This document shows positions 53,236 through 60,927 of a stretch of DNA of 64,000 bases, piece by piece. Made by a program: the position numbers and the translations under genes. The notes below the pieces were generated by a model. That model was given only the letters and a program-made list of their open reading frames with translations. It did not search any database and was not told where the DNA came from. Source of the DNA: Sphingomonas sp. SRS2. Lineage in GTDB: Bacteria > Pseudomonadota > Alphaproteobacteria > Sphingomonadales > Sphingomonadaceae. Location of the stretch: positions 1 through 64,000 of the forward strand of contig NZ_LARW01000109.1 in the NCBI RefSeq assembly GCF_000971055.1, read 5' to 3'. Numbering within the stretch: position 1 is the first letter of the stretch; every line of letters begins with the position of its first letter.

Positions 53236-53947
53236 ATCTCACAGCGGACGCCGGCGTGCCGCCGGCGGCGCCGGTTTGTTTGGCGAGCGCACCGCCTGCG
53301 GCGGCCGCCTTCGGCTTGCGCTCGCGCAGGGCTTGGACGAGCGCTGCCGGCGCATCGACGGGGTCGATATCATGCTGCCCGCCCCGCCAGCGATAGCGGC
53401 CCTCGCTGCCATCCTCGCGATACAGCACGGACGGGGGCGCGACGATGTAGCCGCCCTTTCCGCGCACATCGACATGCCGCGGCAAATTGCCCCGGTTGAT
53501 GATCGGGTCGCCTTCGGGCTGCCGATAGATGACATGCACCCCGTCAGACTGGGTTATTGAGGTGAGCGATACGGGCAGTTCGCAGCCGATCTGCTCTTCG
53601 GTCGCCGCCTTCAGGCTGATCAGGTCGAATATCTCGCCGGTCGACTCATCGACGCGCGGATCGAAGTCGAGCGCGAACCACTTATTGCCGCCCATCGCCA
53701 GGCCGATCATCGCCTGCGGATGCTGGCGCCACCAGGCGCGAATGCGCCCCTCATCGGTGGTCGCGTCGTTACAGCCTTTCCCGGTATAGGGCGACTTGGC
53801 CTTGTACAGCTTCGGCTTCGGCCCATCGGCGGTCTGCACCGTCAGCGTCTCGTCGCGCTCACGGCATGGGAACACCTTCCATCCCCGCCGCGCATAACGC
53901 AGCGCCGCCGTACACATCGGCGACGGCAGCTGCTCCACAACACCCAT
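53234..53947 (-). pseudogene. Primase-polymerase part of the split primase-helicase gene
   Basis: A bifunctional primase/polymerase N-terminal domain: FALDFDPRVDESTGE (catalytic acidic pair in DFD), SITQSDGVHVIYRQP (SxGxHxYx-type motif) and HVDVRGKGGYIVAPPSVLY. After a linker (AAAAGGALAKQTGAAGG) the frame stops at TGA 53234-53236, inside the nested element. The C-terminal part continues at 38567. Start at 53947 (MGVVEQ) after a GGGG-rich ribosome site; an upstream ATG is at 53980. It could still make a truncated primase. Confidence 0.9.
53244..53248. repeat. Target-site duplication, right copy (gcgga)
   Basis: Second copy of the 5-bp duplication flanking the nested element; the first is at 38568-38572. 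It lies within the linker of the interrupted gene. Confidence 0.88.
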
Positions 53948-54033
53948 CGAAAACACCCCGCCCCTTGAGATACGCTGCAATCAGGCCGTCTTTCCGGCTG
54001 TCACGCCCCTGCGCGGGCGTTGGCGGCAATCGG

Positions 54034-54462
54034 CTAGAAGGGCACGTCGTCGTCATCGTCACCCGCTAAGGCCGCCGCTGCGGCCCGCTCGGTCCGCGCC
54101 AGGCGGTCGCGTTCCCACTCTTCAGCCAGCAGGCGATGTTGATCGGTGGCATGCGCGGCGAGGTCGTAACCGTCTTCGATCGCCAATCTGAACTGTTCCT
54201 GATGTCGATAGATATCGGTGCAGGCCGCGTTGAGCGGCCCTTTGCCGCAGTCCATGCCGGCGAGGCGTTCGTCGATCGGGTCACGATATTTCGCCGGCAA
54301 CGTGCGCACGTCGAGATGGCTGGCCGGATCACTATCTTCCCGGTTGGCGGCGGCATCCAGCGCATACCAATAGGTCATCGGGAACGCTTGTTTATAAATA
54401 TGGTAGATGCGCCGACCGCCGCACATCAGCCAGCCGTCGCGCCCCTTTTTGCTCTCATTCAT
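54034..54462 (-). CDS. Early phage protein with an SSB-like C-terminal tip
   Basis: A 142-aa protein with no OB fold in view: DGWLMCGGRRIYHIYKQAF, YWYALDAAANREDSDP, then a helical charged part (LLAEEWERDRLARTERAAAAALAG), ending in DDDDDVPF. That tip is nearly the same as the end of the phage SSB gene just upstream (LDDDVPF) and of bacterial SSBs (DDDIPF), which bind many repair and replication proteins. It lies between SSB and primase, so it probably recruits host replication factors. The start at 54462 follows the SSB stop by 26 bp. Confidence 0.72.
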   Translation of the reverse strand: MNESKKGRDGWLMCGGRRIYHIYKQAFPMTYWYALDAAANREDSDPASHLDVRTLPAKYRDPIDERLAGMDCGKGPLNAACTDIYRHQEQFRLAIEDGYDLAAHATDQHRLLAEEWERDRLARTERAAAAALAGDDDDDVPF

Positions 54463-54488
54463 GCTGGTAGTCTCCGCTCGGCTGTAGC

Positions 54489-54980
54489 TTAGAAGGGAAC
54501 GTCGTCGTCGAGATCGCCGCCGGCAAAAGGATCGGCCTTGCTGCCACCGCCGGCATCGTTGCCCCAGCCGCCGCCTTGCCCCCCGCCGGCCGCGCCGTTG
54601 CCGGAATCCGATCGGCCCCCACCCGCCTGAGCGCCATCGAGCATCACCAGCACGGCGTTGAAGCCCTGCAGGACGATCTCGGTCGAATATTTCTCGACGC
54701 CGGCGTTGTCGGTCCATTTGCGGGTCGCGAGCTGGCCTTCGAGATAGACCTTGCTCCCCTTGCGCAGATAGCGCTCGGCGACGTTCGCCAGCCCCTCGCT
54801 GAAGATCGCGACGCGGTGCCATTCGACCTTGTCCCGCCGCTCGCCGCTGCCCTTGTCCTTCCACTGTTCGGACGTGGCGACGGTCAGGTTGACCACCTTG
54901 CCGCCATTCTGAAAGGACCGGCTTTCCGGATCGCGGCCGAGGTTGCCGAGCAAGATCACCTTGTTGACGCTGCCGGCCAT
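54489..54980 (-). CDS. Single-stranded DNA-binding protein (SSB)
   Basis: A 163-aa SSB: OB fold at the N-terminus ([60 protein letters not shown]), a Gly-rich flexible linker ([15 protein letters not shown]) and an acidic tip [10 protein letters not shown]. It coats single-stranded DNA in phage replication. The start at 54980 overlaps the previous stop (TAATG). Confidence 0.95.
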   Translation of the reverse strand: MAGSVNKVILLGNLGRDPESRSFQNGGKVVNLTVATSEQWKDKGSGERRDKVEWHRVAIFSEGLANVAERYLRKGSKVYLEGQLATRKWTDNAGVEKYSTEIVLQGFNAVLVMLDGAQAGGGRSDSGNGAAGGGQGGGWGNDAGGGSKADPFAGGDLDDDVPF

Positions 54981-55336
54981 TAAGCCGCCCTCGCCGCGAC
55001 GTGCGGGCAAGCGCCAGAGATGCAGGAGCCGTGCCTGCGCGCGTCCCGAACCATTTCTGCATGGCAGGAGCAGCTTGCTACTGCCGCCTTCGCGTGGTCG
55101 ACCGGAACGAGCTGAAGCATCGGCCCGAGAAAGTCCCAGCCGTGAGCGTAAATTTCATCGGGCAGGCAATCGATCGCCACGATTAGATCGTGATCGAGTA
55201 TTTCCCGCGTATCACCCGGCCGCCAATCGTCGAGCAATCGCGCGCTATCGAAATGAGATAGCAAGGCATCGACGCGGCGCGTCGGCCCCGGAGCGATGCC
55301 GTCTATCGTGGCTTGGCCGTAAAGTATGGTTATCAT
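54980..55336 (-). CDS. Early phage protein, function unknown
   Basis: A 118-aa protein with a beta-rich start ([16 protein letters not shown]), [31 protein letters not shown] and a C-terminal set of cysteines and histidines ([20 protein letters not shown]) that may bind zinc. It is coupled to SSB. Not recognised. Confidence 0.6.
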   Translation of the reverse strand: MITILYGQATIDGIAPGPTRRVDALLSHFDSARLLDDWRPGDTREILDHDLIVAIDCLPDEIYAHGWDFLGPMLQLVPVDHAKAAVASCSCHAEMVRDARRHGSCISGACPHVAARAA

Positions 55337-56043
55337 GACTCACCTCCCATTGCCGCCAGCAGCGGCGCCTCACCCTTCGCCCCGAACCGAGCGGCATCGC
55401 TCGCCCGCGTCAGGCGTTTCTTCGTCCCGGCCGCGATCGGCCGGATTGGCATCGGATCGGCGCCCTTGCGCCATAGGAAGACGGCATAGGCGGTCGCGGT
55501 GCCGCCCTTCGGCTCCCACCGCCCCAGGTGCATCGGCACGCGTTCGATGAACGGCGCCAACAGTGTCATGGGCTGGGCTCCATAGAGCAGCTCGAAGCGA
55601 CCCTCCGTTTCGAGGAATTGCAGGCGCAGCAGCATCGCCACGCCCCGCCGCGCGCGCTGCAGGCCCAGCTCGATGAACTCGGCCGCCGTGGCGAAGGGCG
55701 GATTGGTCGCTATCCAGTCGGGCGCGTAACCGGCGAACGGCTCCCTCGTATCGAGGAAGTCGATCGTCACGCCATGGCCGTGCGGATAAACATCGCTCGC
55801 GAACACGTCGGCGAAATAGTCGCGGAACGGCTCGGCCATATGGCCCTGTCCGCACGCCGGCTCCCACACGGTCCGCGCCTCGGGATCGAGCAGCAGGATC
55901 GCCTCCGCCATCGCCCGCGCAGCCCAGGGCGGCGTCGGCAGGAAGTTGAGCTGGCGATAGATCGCGGTCTGCGGATCGTCTCCCTCGACCTCGGCGGGGG
56001 CATGCGCCGCCATGACGGCGGTGGACATCGCCGGACCGGTCAT
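55333..56043 (-). CDS. N6-adenine-type DNA methyltransferase (NPPF)
   Basis: A 236-aa methylase-fold protein: SAM-binding VWEPACGQGHMAEPFRDYF and catalytic NPPF (DWIATNPPFATAAEF), then FIELGLQRARRGVAMLLRLQFLE. The order SAM motif then NPPF fits adenine methyltransferases. A second methylase, of a different class, is at the other end of the prophage (7749). Start 56043 overlaps the upstream stop. Confidence 0.85.
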   Translation of the reverse strand: MTGPAMSTAVMAAHAPAEVEGDDPQTAIYRQLNFLPTPPWAARAMAEAILLLDPEARTVWEPACGQGHMAEPFRDYFADVFASDVYPHGHGVTIDFLDTREPFAGYAPDWIATNPPFATAAEFIELGLQRARRGVAMLLRLQFLETEGRFELLYGAQPMTLLAPFIERVPMHLGRWEPKGGTATAYAVFLWRKGADPMPIRPIAAGTKKRLTRASDAARFGAKGEAPLLAAMGGES

Positions 56044-56435
56044 GCCGCAGTCCCATTCGCCACGATGCCGATGATATCTGCATGGCAGGGCGCGCAATGG
56101 TCGCACTTCTCACGGAAGGGCTTACCGGCGGCATGCTTATCGCACAGCTTGCACCAGCAGCCGAGATCACGCCCGCGCAGCGGCTCGAGGAAATCGGGAT
56201 TCAGCGTAACCAGCGCCATTAGCTGGCCGACGAACATATCCAGGCAACGGTCAAGACTGGCCGGCGTGCGCAGCCGCACGCACGGCATGGGATAGCCGCG
56301 ATGGCCGAACGCCTGCATATGCTGGGTAGCGTTGAACATATTGCCATAGGCAGTCGACCGGTCGACCTTGCGGGCGGTCGGCGGCATACGCCAGCCTTTC
56401 GCGCGCGACAGTTGGATGCGGACAGGCTCAACCAT
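56040..56435 (-). CDS. DUF4326-domain protein
   Basis: The sequence VRIQLSRAKGWRMPPTARKVDRSTAYGNMF and the C-terminal LRGRDLGCWCKLCDKHAAG...CHADIIGIV match DUF4326, common in phages and of unknown function. Conserved cysteines suggest metal binding. The start at 56435 gives a good ribosome spacing; 56441 is also possible. Confidence 0.85.
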   Translation of the reverse strand: MVEPVRIQLSRAKGWRMPPTARKVDRSTAYGNMFNATQHMQAFGHRGYPMPCVRLRTPASLDRCLDMFVGQLMALVTLNPDFLEPLRGRDLGCWCKLCDKHAAGKPFREKCDHCAPCHADIIGIVANGTAA

Positions 56436-56787
56436 GGACATGCGCCTCAACCATCTGCGCGACATGCGCGGGCACATCGAAGAAGCCGAGCTTGCCGGGG
56501 CAGGGGATCAGCTCGATCGGCCGCGCATTGCGCAGCACGAAGCCATATTTCCCATGGAACCACCGGCTATCCGATGCCGACACGCAATCGACGATCTCGA
56601 CCATGCCGACGATGCCGCCCAGCGGCAGCTGATGCTCGCGGATGAACTCGCGGTCCTCTTCGAGCGACAGGCTCGCGTGGATCAGCACGGCGCCCCGATA
56701 GTTCGTGCGCCAGTCGCGGTTTTCCACATCCTTCCCGTCGTGCAGGATGTGGTGGCACCATGGCTGCCGAATGCTCAGCGCCTTCAT
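56428..56787 (-). CDS. ASCH-domain protein
   Basis: A 119-aa protein: KALSIRQPWCHHILHDGKDVENRDWRTNYRGAVLIHAS, LPLGGIVGMVEIVDCV and SRWFHGKYGFVLRNARPI are the ASCH fold signatures (PUA-related RNA/nucleotide binding). It often co-occurs with DUF4326 and Gp37/Gp68 in phages, as here. It may act on RNA or modified nucleotides. Confidence 0.9.
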   Translation of the reverse strand: MKALSIRQPWCHHILHDGKDVENRDWRTNYRGAVLIHASLSLEEDREFIREHQLPLGGIVGMVEIVDCVSASDSRWFHGKYGFVLRNARPIELIPCPGKLGFFDVPAHVAQMVEAHVHG

Positions 56788-57875
56788 GCCGGGAACCCGT
56801 TATGCTCGACGCCATCGAGCAGCCGCCCGGTGATCTTCTTCGTTCCCCGGAACATTGTGCCGGCCGGCGCGGTCAGCAGGGGCGCGAACACCCCCCATTG
56901 CTTGAACAGGAACGGGACCCCGGCTTCCGCGCATAGATCGCGCAGCAGGCGAACCCATTCAGGGTCCATCGGTCGTGCCCCGGCGCCGCTCTCGCCGCCG
57001 GCGACAACCCAATCGAGCTTCCGCGTCAATTGCCCATCCCCGCCATGGCGGCGGCAACCGGGATCATAGCCTGCGAAACTATCGCAGGCGCAGTCGCCCC
57101 AACATTCGGGGCTAAGCACGTCTTCGCCTTGCACGCCGGTCAGATCGATAAACCCCAGCAACGGCTCGGCGGAGATCCACCGCAACGCGGCCGGCGTCGC
57201 GAGCAAATCCGGGATGCGTTCATCTGCCGTCCGCTGATCCTCGACCGATACGCCGAGCCATACATTGGGGAGCGGCTGCCGGGGCCAAGCTGGCCGACCG
57301 ATCAGATTGCCATCCTTTGTCCAGAAGCGGTCTCGATCGAAGAGTTCGCCGGCGGCGAGGGTGATTTCGTCGATCGCGAGGTTGATTTGATCCCATCGAT
57401 CGCCCGGCCGGGTCTCGGCGGGGATTTCGATTACATCACTGCCGCCAAGGTCTAGGCGCCGCGCCGGTGCCGGCTGCCATGTCTCGGCGAAGTACGCCCG
57501 CATCCGGTCCGCGCGTTTCGTTAACACCTGAAACTGATGATGCGGGCAGAGCGCCATGACCGCGAAAACGCGGTCGATCCATTCATCCGGCACCGCCTCA
57601 TGGAACAGGTCGCCATGGGCTACGACGAAGATACGGCGCGGCCGCGTCCAGCGCAGCGGCTGCATCAGCCATTCGTCGTTGAAGCGGACCTTGCCGGTCC
57701 ACACCGGCCCCGCCTTACTATCGACCGTCAGCCCAGCCCGCGACGGGTGATGCCGCAGCCGCGTGCCCGCCAGCTTCATGGCGTAGCAGTTCGTGCAACC
57801 CGCGCTGTGGACCGAGCAGCCAGTGATCGGGTTCCACGTCGCGTCGGTCCATTCGATTGACGTTCCATCAGCCAT
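56784..57875 (-). CDS. Phage Gp37/Gp68-family (DUF5131) protein
   Basis: A 363-aa protein starting GTSIEWTDATWNPITGCSVHSAGCTNCYA, with three cysteines in C-x6-C-x2-C spacing that suggests an iron-sulfur (radical SAM-like) centre, then RIFVVAHGDLFHEAVPDEWIDRVFAVMALCPHHQFQVLTKRADRM, NVWLGVSVEDQRTADERIP and WVVAGGESGAGARPMDPEWVR. These are hallmarks of DUF5131. Function is not established; an RNA or base-modification role is an inference. Confidence 0.92.
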   Translation of the reverse strand: MADGTSIEWTDATWNPITGCSVHSAGCTNCYAMKLAGTRLRHHPSRAGLTVDSKAGPVWTGKVRFNDEWLMQPLRWTRPRRIFVVAHGDLFHEAVPDEWIDRVFAVMALCPHHQFQVLTKRADRMRAYFAETWQPAPARRLDLGGSDVIEIPAETRPGDRWDQINLAIDEITLAAGELFDRDRFWTKDGNLIGRPAWPRQPLPNVWLGVSVEDQRTADERIPDLLATPAALRWISAEPLLGFIDLTGVQGEDVLSPECWGDCACDSFAGYDPGCRRHGGDGQLTRKLDWVVAGGESGAGARPMDPEWVRLLRDLCAEAGVPFLFKQWGVFAPLLTAPAGTMFRGTKKITGRLLDGVEHNGFPA

Positions 57876-58059
57876 GAGCCGCCTCCAATGCGTCGGGAAG
57901 ATGCAGGCCGGCTTCGAGCCCGGCCGCGCAGGCGCGCAGACGTTGCGCGGCGAAGGCCAGCTCGCCGGCCGGCACGTCGAGGCCGGCGCCGCTCTTCACG
58001 GCATCGGCTTCGGCAGTCAGCCAGGCGACGGCTGCCGCGATCTCGGGGCTGGGCTTCAT
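57868..58059 (-). CDS. Small early phage protein, function unknown
   Basis: A 63-aa helical protein rich in Ala and Leu (EIAAAVAWLTAEADAVKSGAG; ELAFAAQRLRACAAGLEAG). It overlaps both neighbours by 4-8 bp in the early operon. No family recognised. Confidence 0.55.
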   Translation of the reverse strand: MKPSPEIAAAVAWLTAEADAVKSGAGLDVPAGELAFAAQRLRACAAGLEAGLHLPDALEAAHG

Positions 58060-58307
58060 CGCGCCAGCGCCTTCAGGTCGGCGAGTCGCGCTTCGAGCCG
58101 CGCGATCGTCTCGGGCAGCCGCAGCATCCGATGATAGTGCGTGTTGTCGAGGCGGCGCAGCTCTTCGGCCTGAGCGGGGGTCCGCTCCGCAGCAGGGATC
58201 GCGCGCAACGTGTCCATATAAGTGCGCAATTCGGCCATGCTCAAGCCGGTGCGCTTATTGCCACCCTGTTGCCGGGGCGGGCGCCGATACTTCACCGTCG
58301 CCATCAT
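58056..58307 (-). CDS. Small early phage protein, function unknown
   Basis: An 83-aa protein with a basic N-terminus (KYRRPPRQQGGNKRTGLS) and two helices (LRTYMDTLRAI, IARLEARLADLKAL). Start 58307 overlaps the upstream stop (ATGA). It could bind nucleic acid; this is a guess from charge. Confidence 0.55.
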   Translation of the reverse strand: MMATVKYRRPPRQQGGNKRTGLSMAELRTYMDTLRAIPAAERTPAQAEELRRLDNTHYHRMLRLPETIARLEARLADLKALAR

Positions 58308-58864
58308 TGGCCGACCCGCTTGAAAGCGTCCACGACGAATGCCCACAGCTCGCCCGCGCTCAGCTGGAAGCGGTCGAACGACTGATCGAACTCGTAACCA
58401 TGCTCGATCAGCGACGCCGCATGAACCGTCCCTTCGGTCAGCTTCGTCATGAGCGTGATCACCACGCCTTCATTCGGCGTGTCGTGATACTGCAGCATCG
58501 GCATGAAGTAGCGCTGGCCTATCTGATGCACTTCCAGCTGCGGGTCATCGACATGAACGCGGCCCGCGACATAGGAAAGCCGGCCGCCCTTCTCTGATCG
58601 CGGCCCGTCATGGGAGATCAGGTCGTGGCCGCCTCTTGGGTCCTCGATCACCTTCCAGCGCCGATTGATCTGCGTGCCAGCGATCACTTGGCTCTCGAAC
58701 GAGAAGCGGTGGTTATGGATCGCCGACTGCGCAAAGCAGCTCCGCCGGGGCAGATCAGGATGCCAGACATGCAACCGCTGATGCTCCGGCAGTTTCACCT
58801 GTATGAAGCCGAGACCATGCAAGCTGATCTGTTCGGCAACCGCCGCGAAGTCCTTCCCGTTCAC
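58304..58864 (-). CDS. Early phage protein with cupin-like pattern, function unknown
   Basis: A 186-aa beta-rich protein (LGFIQVKLPEHQRLHVWHPDLP, SAIHNHRFSFESQVIAGTQINRRWKVIED, LSYVAGRVHVDDPQLEVHQIGQRYFMP). The IHNHRF...VIAG stretch and later His residues look like a cupin metal site. GTG at 58864 overlaps the previous stop (GTGA) and has GAGGAAA upstream; ATGs further up are less well placed. Confidence 0.6.
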   Translation of the reverse strand: MNGKDFAAVAEQISLHGLGFIQVKLPEHQRLHVWHPDLPRRSCFAQSAIHNHRFSFESQVIAGTQINRRWKVIEDPRGGHDLISHDGPRSEKGGRLSYVAGRVHVDDPQLEVHQIGQRYFMPMLQYHDTPNEGVVITLMTKLTEGTVHAASLIEHGYEFDQSFDRFQLSAGELWAFVVDAFKRVGQ

Positions 58865-59202
58865 GCCACTTTCCTCTGCTGTGTTTCCCATGCGCGCGCC
58901 CACAGGCGGGCAATCTCAATCGGCACGCCGACGCTCTCCGCGATCACTGGCAACAGGCTGGTGCCGTGATGGTCGAGCCGCGCGTCAAAGGCTTCGCGGC
59001 GATCCCCGAAGGGCTCGCCATCCGGGCCGATACAGTCCGGGCAGACGTGGAGCTTGTCTCGGCCGCTCGGCACCAGCTTCCAGCCGATGGGCAGATCGGC
59101 TCGGCTGAGCGCGCCGCTGCGCGCGTTGCGATGCTCGATCGTCTCGCCCTCGGCACCGCAGCCGTCGCAACGAGCGATGCAAGGGAAGCCGTGGAAAATC
59201 AC
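58861..59202 (-). CDS. Zinc-ribbon early phage protein
   Basis: A 113-aa protein with paired cysteines CDGC and CPDC (ARCDGCGAEGETIEHRN ... KLHVCPDCIGPDGEPFG), a probable zinc ribbon, then a helical C-terminus. GTG at 59202 overlaps the upstream stop (GTGA). Confidence 0.6.
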   Translation of the reverse strand: MIFHGFPCIARCDGCGAEGETIEHRNARSGALSRADLPIGWKLVPSGRDKLHVCPDCIGPDGEPFGDRREAFDARLDHHGTSLLPVIAESVGVPIEIARLWARAWETQQRKVA

Positions 59203-59828
59203 CGCTTCACCCCCTCGACCACGCTGGTCGCGTTGCGCGACGACAGGATCGTGATGATCCGCCCCGGTGCCCAAGGGCTGATCTCGTTCGAGATGAAGCG
59301 GTCGGCGACCAGACACTTGAGCAGATAGCTCGCGCGGTTGCCGTCAGAGAGGCCGGCCTTGAGCGCCAGTTCCTTGTTCGTCGGGCAGGGCAGCGCCTTC
59401 TTCGCGTAAGCCTTCAGCACGGTCAGCAATCGCGCCTGATCGTCGTCGCGCGGCGGTATCTCGCGCGCGATGCGCATCGGTGCCGGCGGCGGCGTCCAGG
59501 GCTTGTCGAGCCGACGGATCACATACTGCACCGGCGACTTCGAGCTATCGTGGAACGCGAACACGATCTTGCGATCGTCGAGGTCGCGCACCGCCTCCGG
59601 CACCTTCGACCATTTCGGCAGACAACCCTCGGCATAGCCCAGCTCCGCGCCTGCAGCGGCCGACTTCACCCAGGCGATCACCGCATCGAGCGGCATCGCC
59701 GAGCCGGTCGCACCGAAGCGCACTGGCTCCATCGCGCCGACCATGCGGGTCCGCCCGTCCTGAGCAACGGCTGAACCTGTCGAAGCCGGCGCCGAAGGAT
59801 CGTTCGCGGGGAGCGCAGCCGCCATCAT
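59199..59828 (-). CDS. Early phage protein with a winged-helix-like C-terminus
   Basis: A 209-aa protein: disordered N-terminus, IVFAFHDSSKSPVQYVIRRL, then ARLLTVLKAYAKKALPCPTNKELALKAGLSDGNRASYLLKCLVADRFIS, a winged-helix pattern. It could be an origin- or operator-binding protein. Overlaps both neighbours by four bases. Confidence 0.6.
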   Translation of the reverse strand: MMAAALPANDPSAPASTGSAVAQDGRTRMVGAMEPVRFGATGSAMPLDAVIAWVKSAAAGAELGYAEGCLPKWSKVPEAVRDLDDRKIVFAFHDSSKSPVQYVIRRLDKPWTPPPAPMRIAREIPPRDDDQARLLTVLKAYAKKALPCPTNKELALKAGLSDGNRASYLLKCLVADRFISNEISPWAPGRIITILSSRNATSVVEGVKR

Positions 59829-60430
59829 CGACGCGGCTCCGGCAGTTCGATGCCCAGGGCGTTGGCAAGGCAGCTGACGATATCGGCGGCCGAGCCGCGA
59901 TCGAGCGCGAGCGAGATGCCCTGCCCGGTCAGTATATAGCGATTCTCGCCCTCGCCACGGATGCAGCGGAACAGCTTGCCGACGTCTCGCGCGCCGAGCG
60001 TGCCGTGGATGATCGGCGACGACGGGGCTGGGGAGGCACTCGCGGCCCCGTCGTCACCTTCCGCTGCCGGGAGAGTCTCCGGGGGAAGCCCGGCGGCAGA
60101 ATAGCTATTCGTCCAATCGCGCAGCCGGATCAGGCCGCCCGTCAGGTTGTAGATCACAAGGCCCTGTTCGGCGTGCAGCTTCGCGGTTCCCGCCAGCACA
60201 CCGCCCAGGTCGATGCCAGCCGCCTCGATCGCAATGGACAGGTCGGCCGGATCGCTCATCAACCAATCGGCCAGCTTCACCTGCGCCATCGTCAGCGACA
60301 TATCGGCGGGCACGCCCCACCGGCTGCGCGCGTGCATGATCAGCTCGAGTCCAGTTGCTTCGCGCTCGATCAGCGATGCCGGAATGTCGAATCCCGCCGC
60401 GCGCGGATGCGCGCTATCACCCCCCACCAT
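59825..60430 (-). CDS. Early phage protein, function unknown (HTH-like regions)
   Basis: A 201-aa protein: an N-terminal FDIPASLIEREATGLELIMHARSRWGVPADMSLTMAQVKLADWLM, a middle strand region (LHAEQGLVIYNLTGGLIRLRDW) and a C-terminal helical end (DRGSAADIVSCLANALGIEL). The start at ATG 60430 follows GGAGGGG; GTG at 60436 overlaps the upstream stop and is possible. Confidence 0.55.
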   Translation of the reverse strand: MVGGDSAHPRAAGFDIPASLIEREATGLELIMHARSRWGVPADMSLTMAQVKLADWLMSDPADLSIAIEAAGIDLGGVLAGTAKLHAEQGLVIYNLTGGLIRLRDWTNSYSAAGLPPETLPAAEGDDGAASASPAPSSPIIHGTLGARDVGKLFRCIRGEGENRYILTGQGISLALDRGSAADIVSCLANALGIELPEPRR

Positions 60431-60432
60431 GC

Positions 60433-60927
60433 TCACCCCTCCGCCTCGATCCGTTCGAGCAGCGCCCGCACCTCCGCCGCCTTCGACACAAGCTGGTCGG
60501 CCTCGGCCACCAGCGCCCCTCGGCGCACGTCCTCGGCGCAGAGTTTCCCATCGGCCAGCGCCACCGCCATCGCCGTGGACACGTCCGAAAATTCCTTGAT
60601 CAGCTCGGCTAACCGCAGATGCGCTTCGGTCGATCCGGGCAGCACGACGTTGGCGACGAACGATCCGCCGTTGCGCGCGCACATTTCGCGCGTGACGTGC
60701 GGCCAGCCGGGCAGGCCGACGGTGCGCGCTTCCAGATCGAGAGCAGCGTCAACCGGGATGAACGTGTCGACGTTGACCAGCGCATAGTCGCTGAAGGACT
60801 GCTGCCGCTTTATGCGCCGGCTATATTCGGCCGCGCGCGCCTGTCCGCCGGCCGCGTCGATCAGCTCGCCGGTGGCGACCTTCAGCGACTGTCGCCGGGA
60901 ATCATGCTGCACCATACGGTCACGCAT
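60433..60927 (-). CDS. CII-like phage regulatory protein
   Basis: A 164-aa helical protein: LKVATGELIDAAGGQARAAEYSRRIKRQQSFSDYALVNVDTFIPVDAALDLEARTVGLPGWPHVTREMC, then helices to the end. This matches in style the phage regulatory CII family of Sphingomonads and other Proteobacteria. It lies early in the operon next to the repressor region, where CII-type activators sit. Confidence 0.62.
   Translation of the reverse strand: MRDRMVQHDSRRQSLKVATGELIDAAGGQARAAEYSRRIKRQQSFSDYALVNVDTFIPVDAALDLEARTVGLPGWPHVTREMCARNGGSFVANVVLPGSTEAHLRLAELIKEFSDVSTAMAVALADGKLCAEDVRRGALVAEADQLVSKAAEVRALLERIEAEG

Larger units (their letters stand above)
38573..53243. mobile_element. Nested 14,671-bp Mu-like transposable element inside the siphophage prophage
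   Basis: Ends read TGTagcgcGACAAGAG at 38573 and, inverted, TGTgagatGACAAGAG at 53243; they are flanked by a 5-bp duplication. Gene order from the 53-kb end is repressor, Ner-like, HTH, ParB-like, MuA, MuB, GemA, Mor-like, then a protease and a tape measure. It lacks terminase, portal, major capsid, tube, sheath and fibre genes. It splits the outer prophage's primase-helicase gene, and removal with one duplication copy restores the frame. It is the younger insertion. Confidence 0.93.

Noticed and set aside
38573-53243. Idea that the whole window is one Mu-like prophage with mosaic structural genes
   Set aside because: The structural genes at 12-36 kb lie outside the TGT...ACA ends and target duplication, belong to a lambda-like order, and are linked to a separate S24 repressor/operator system.
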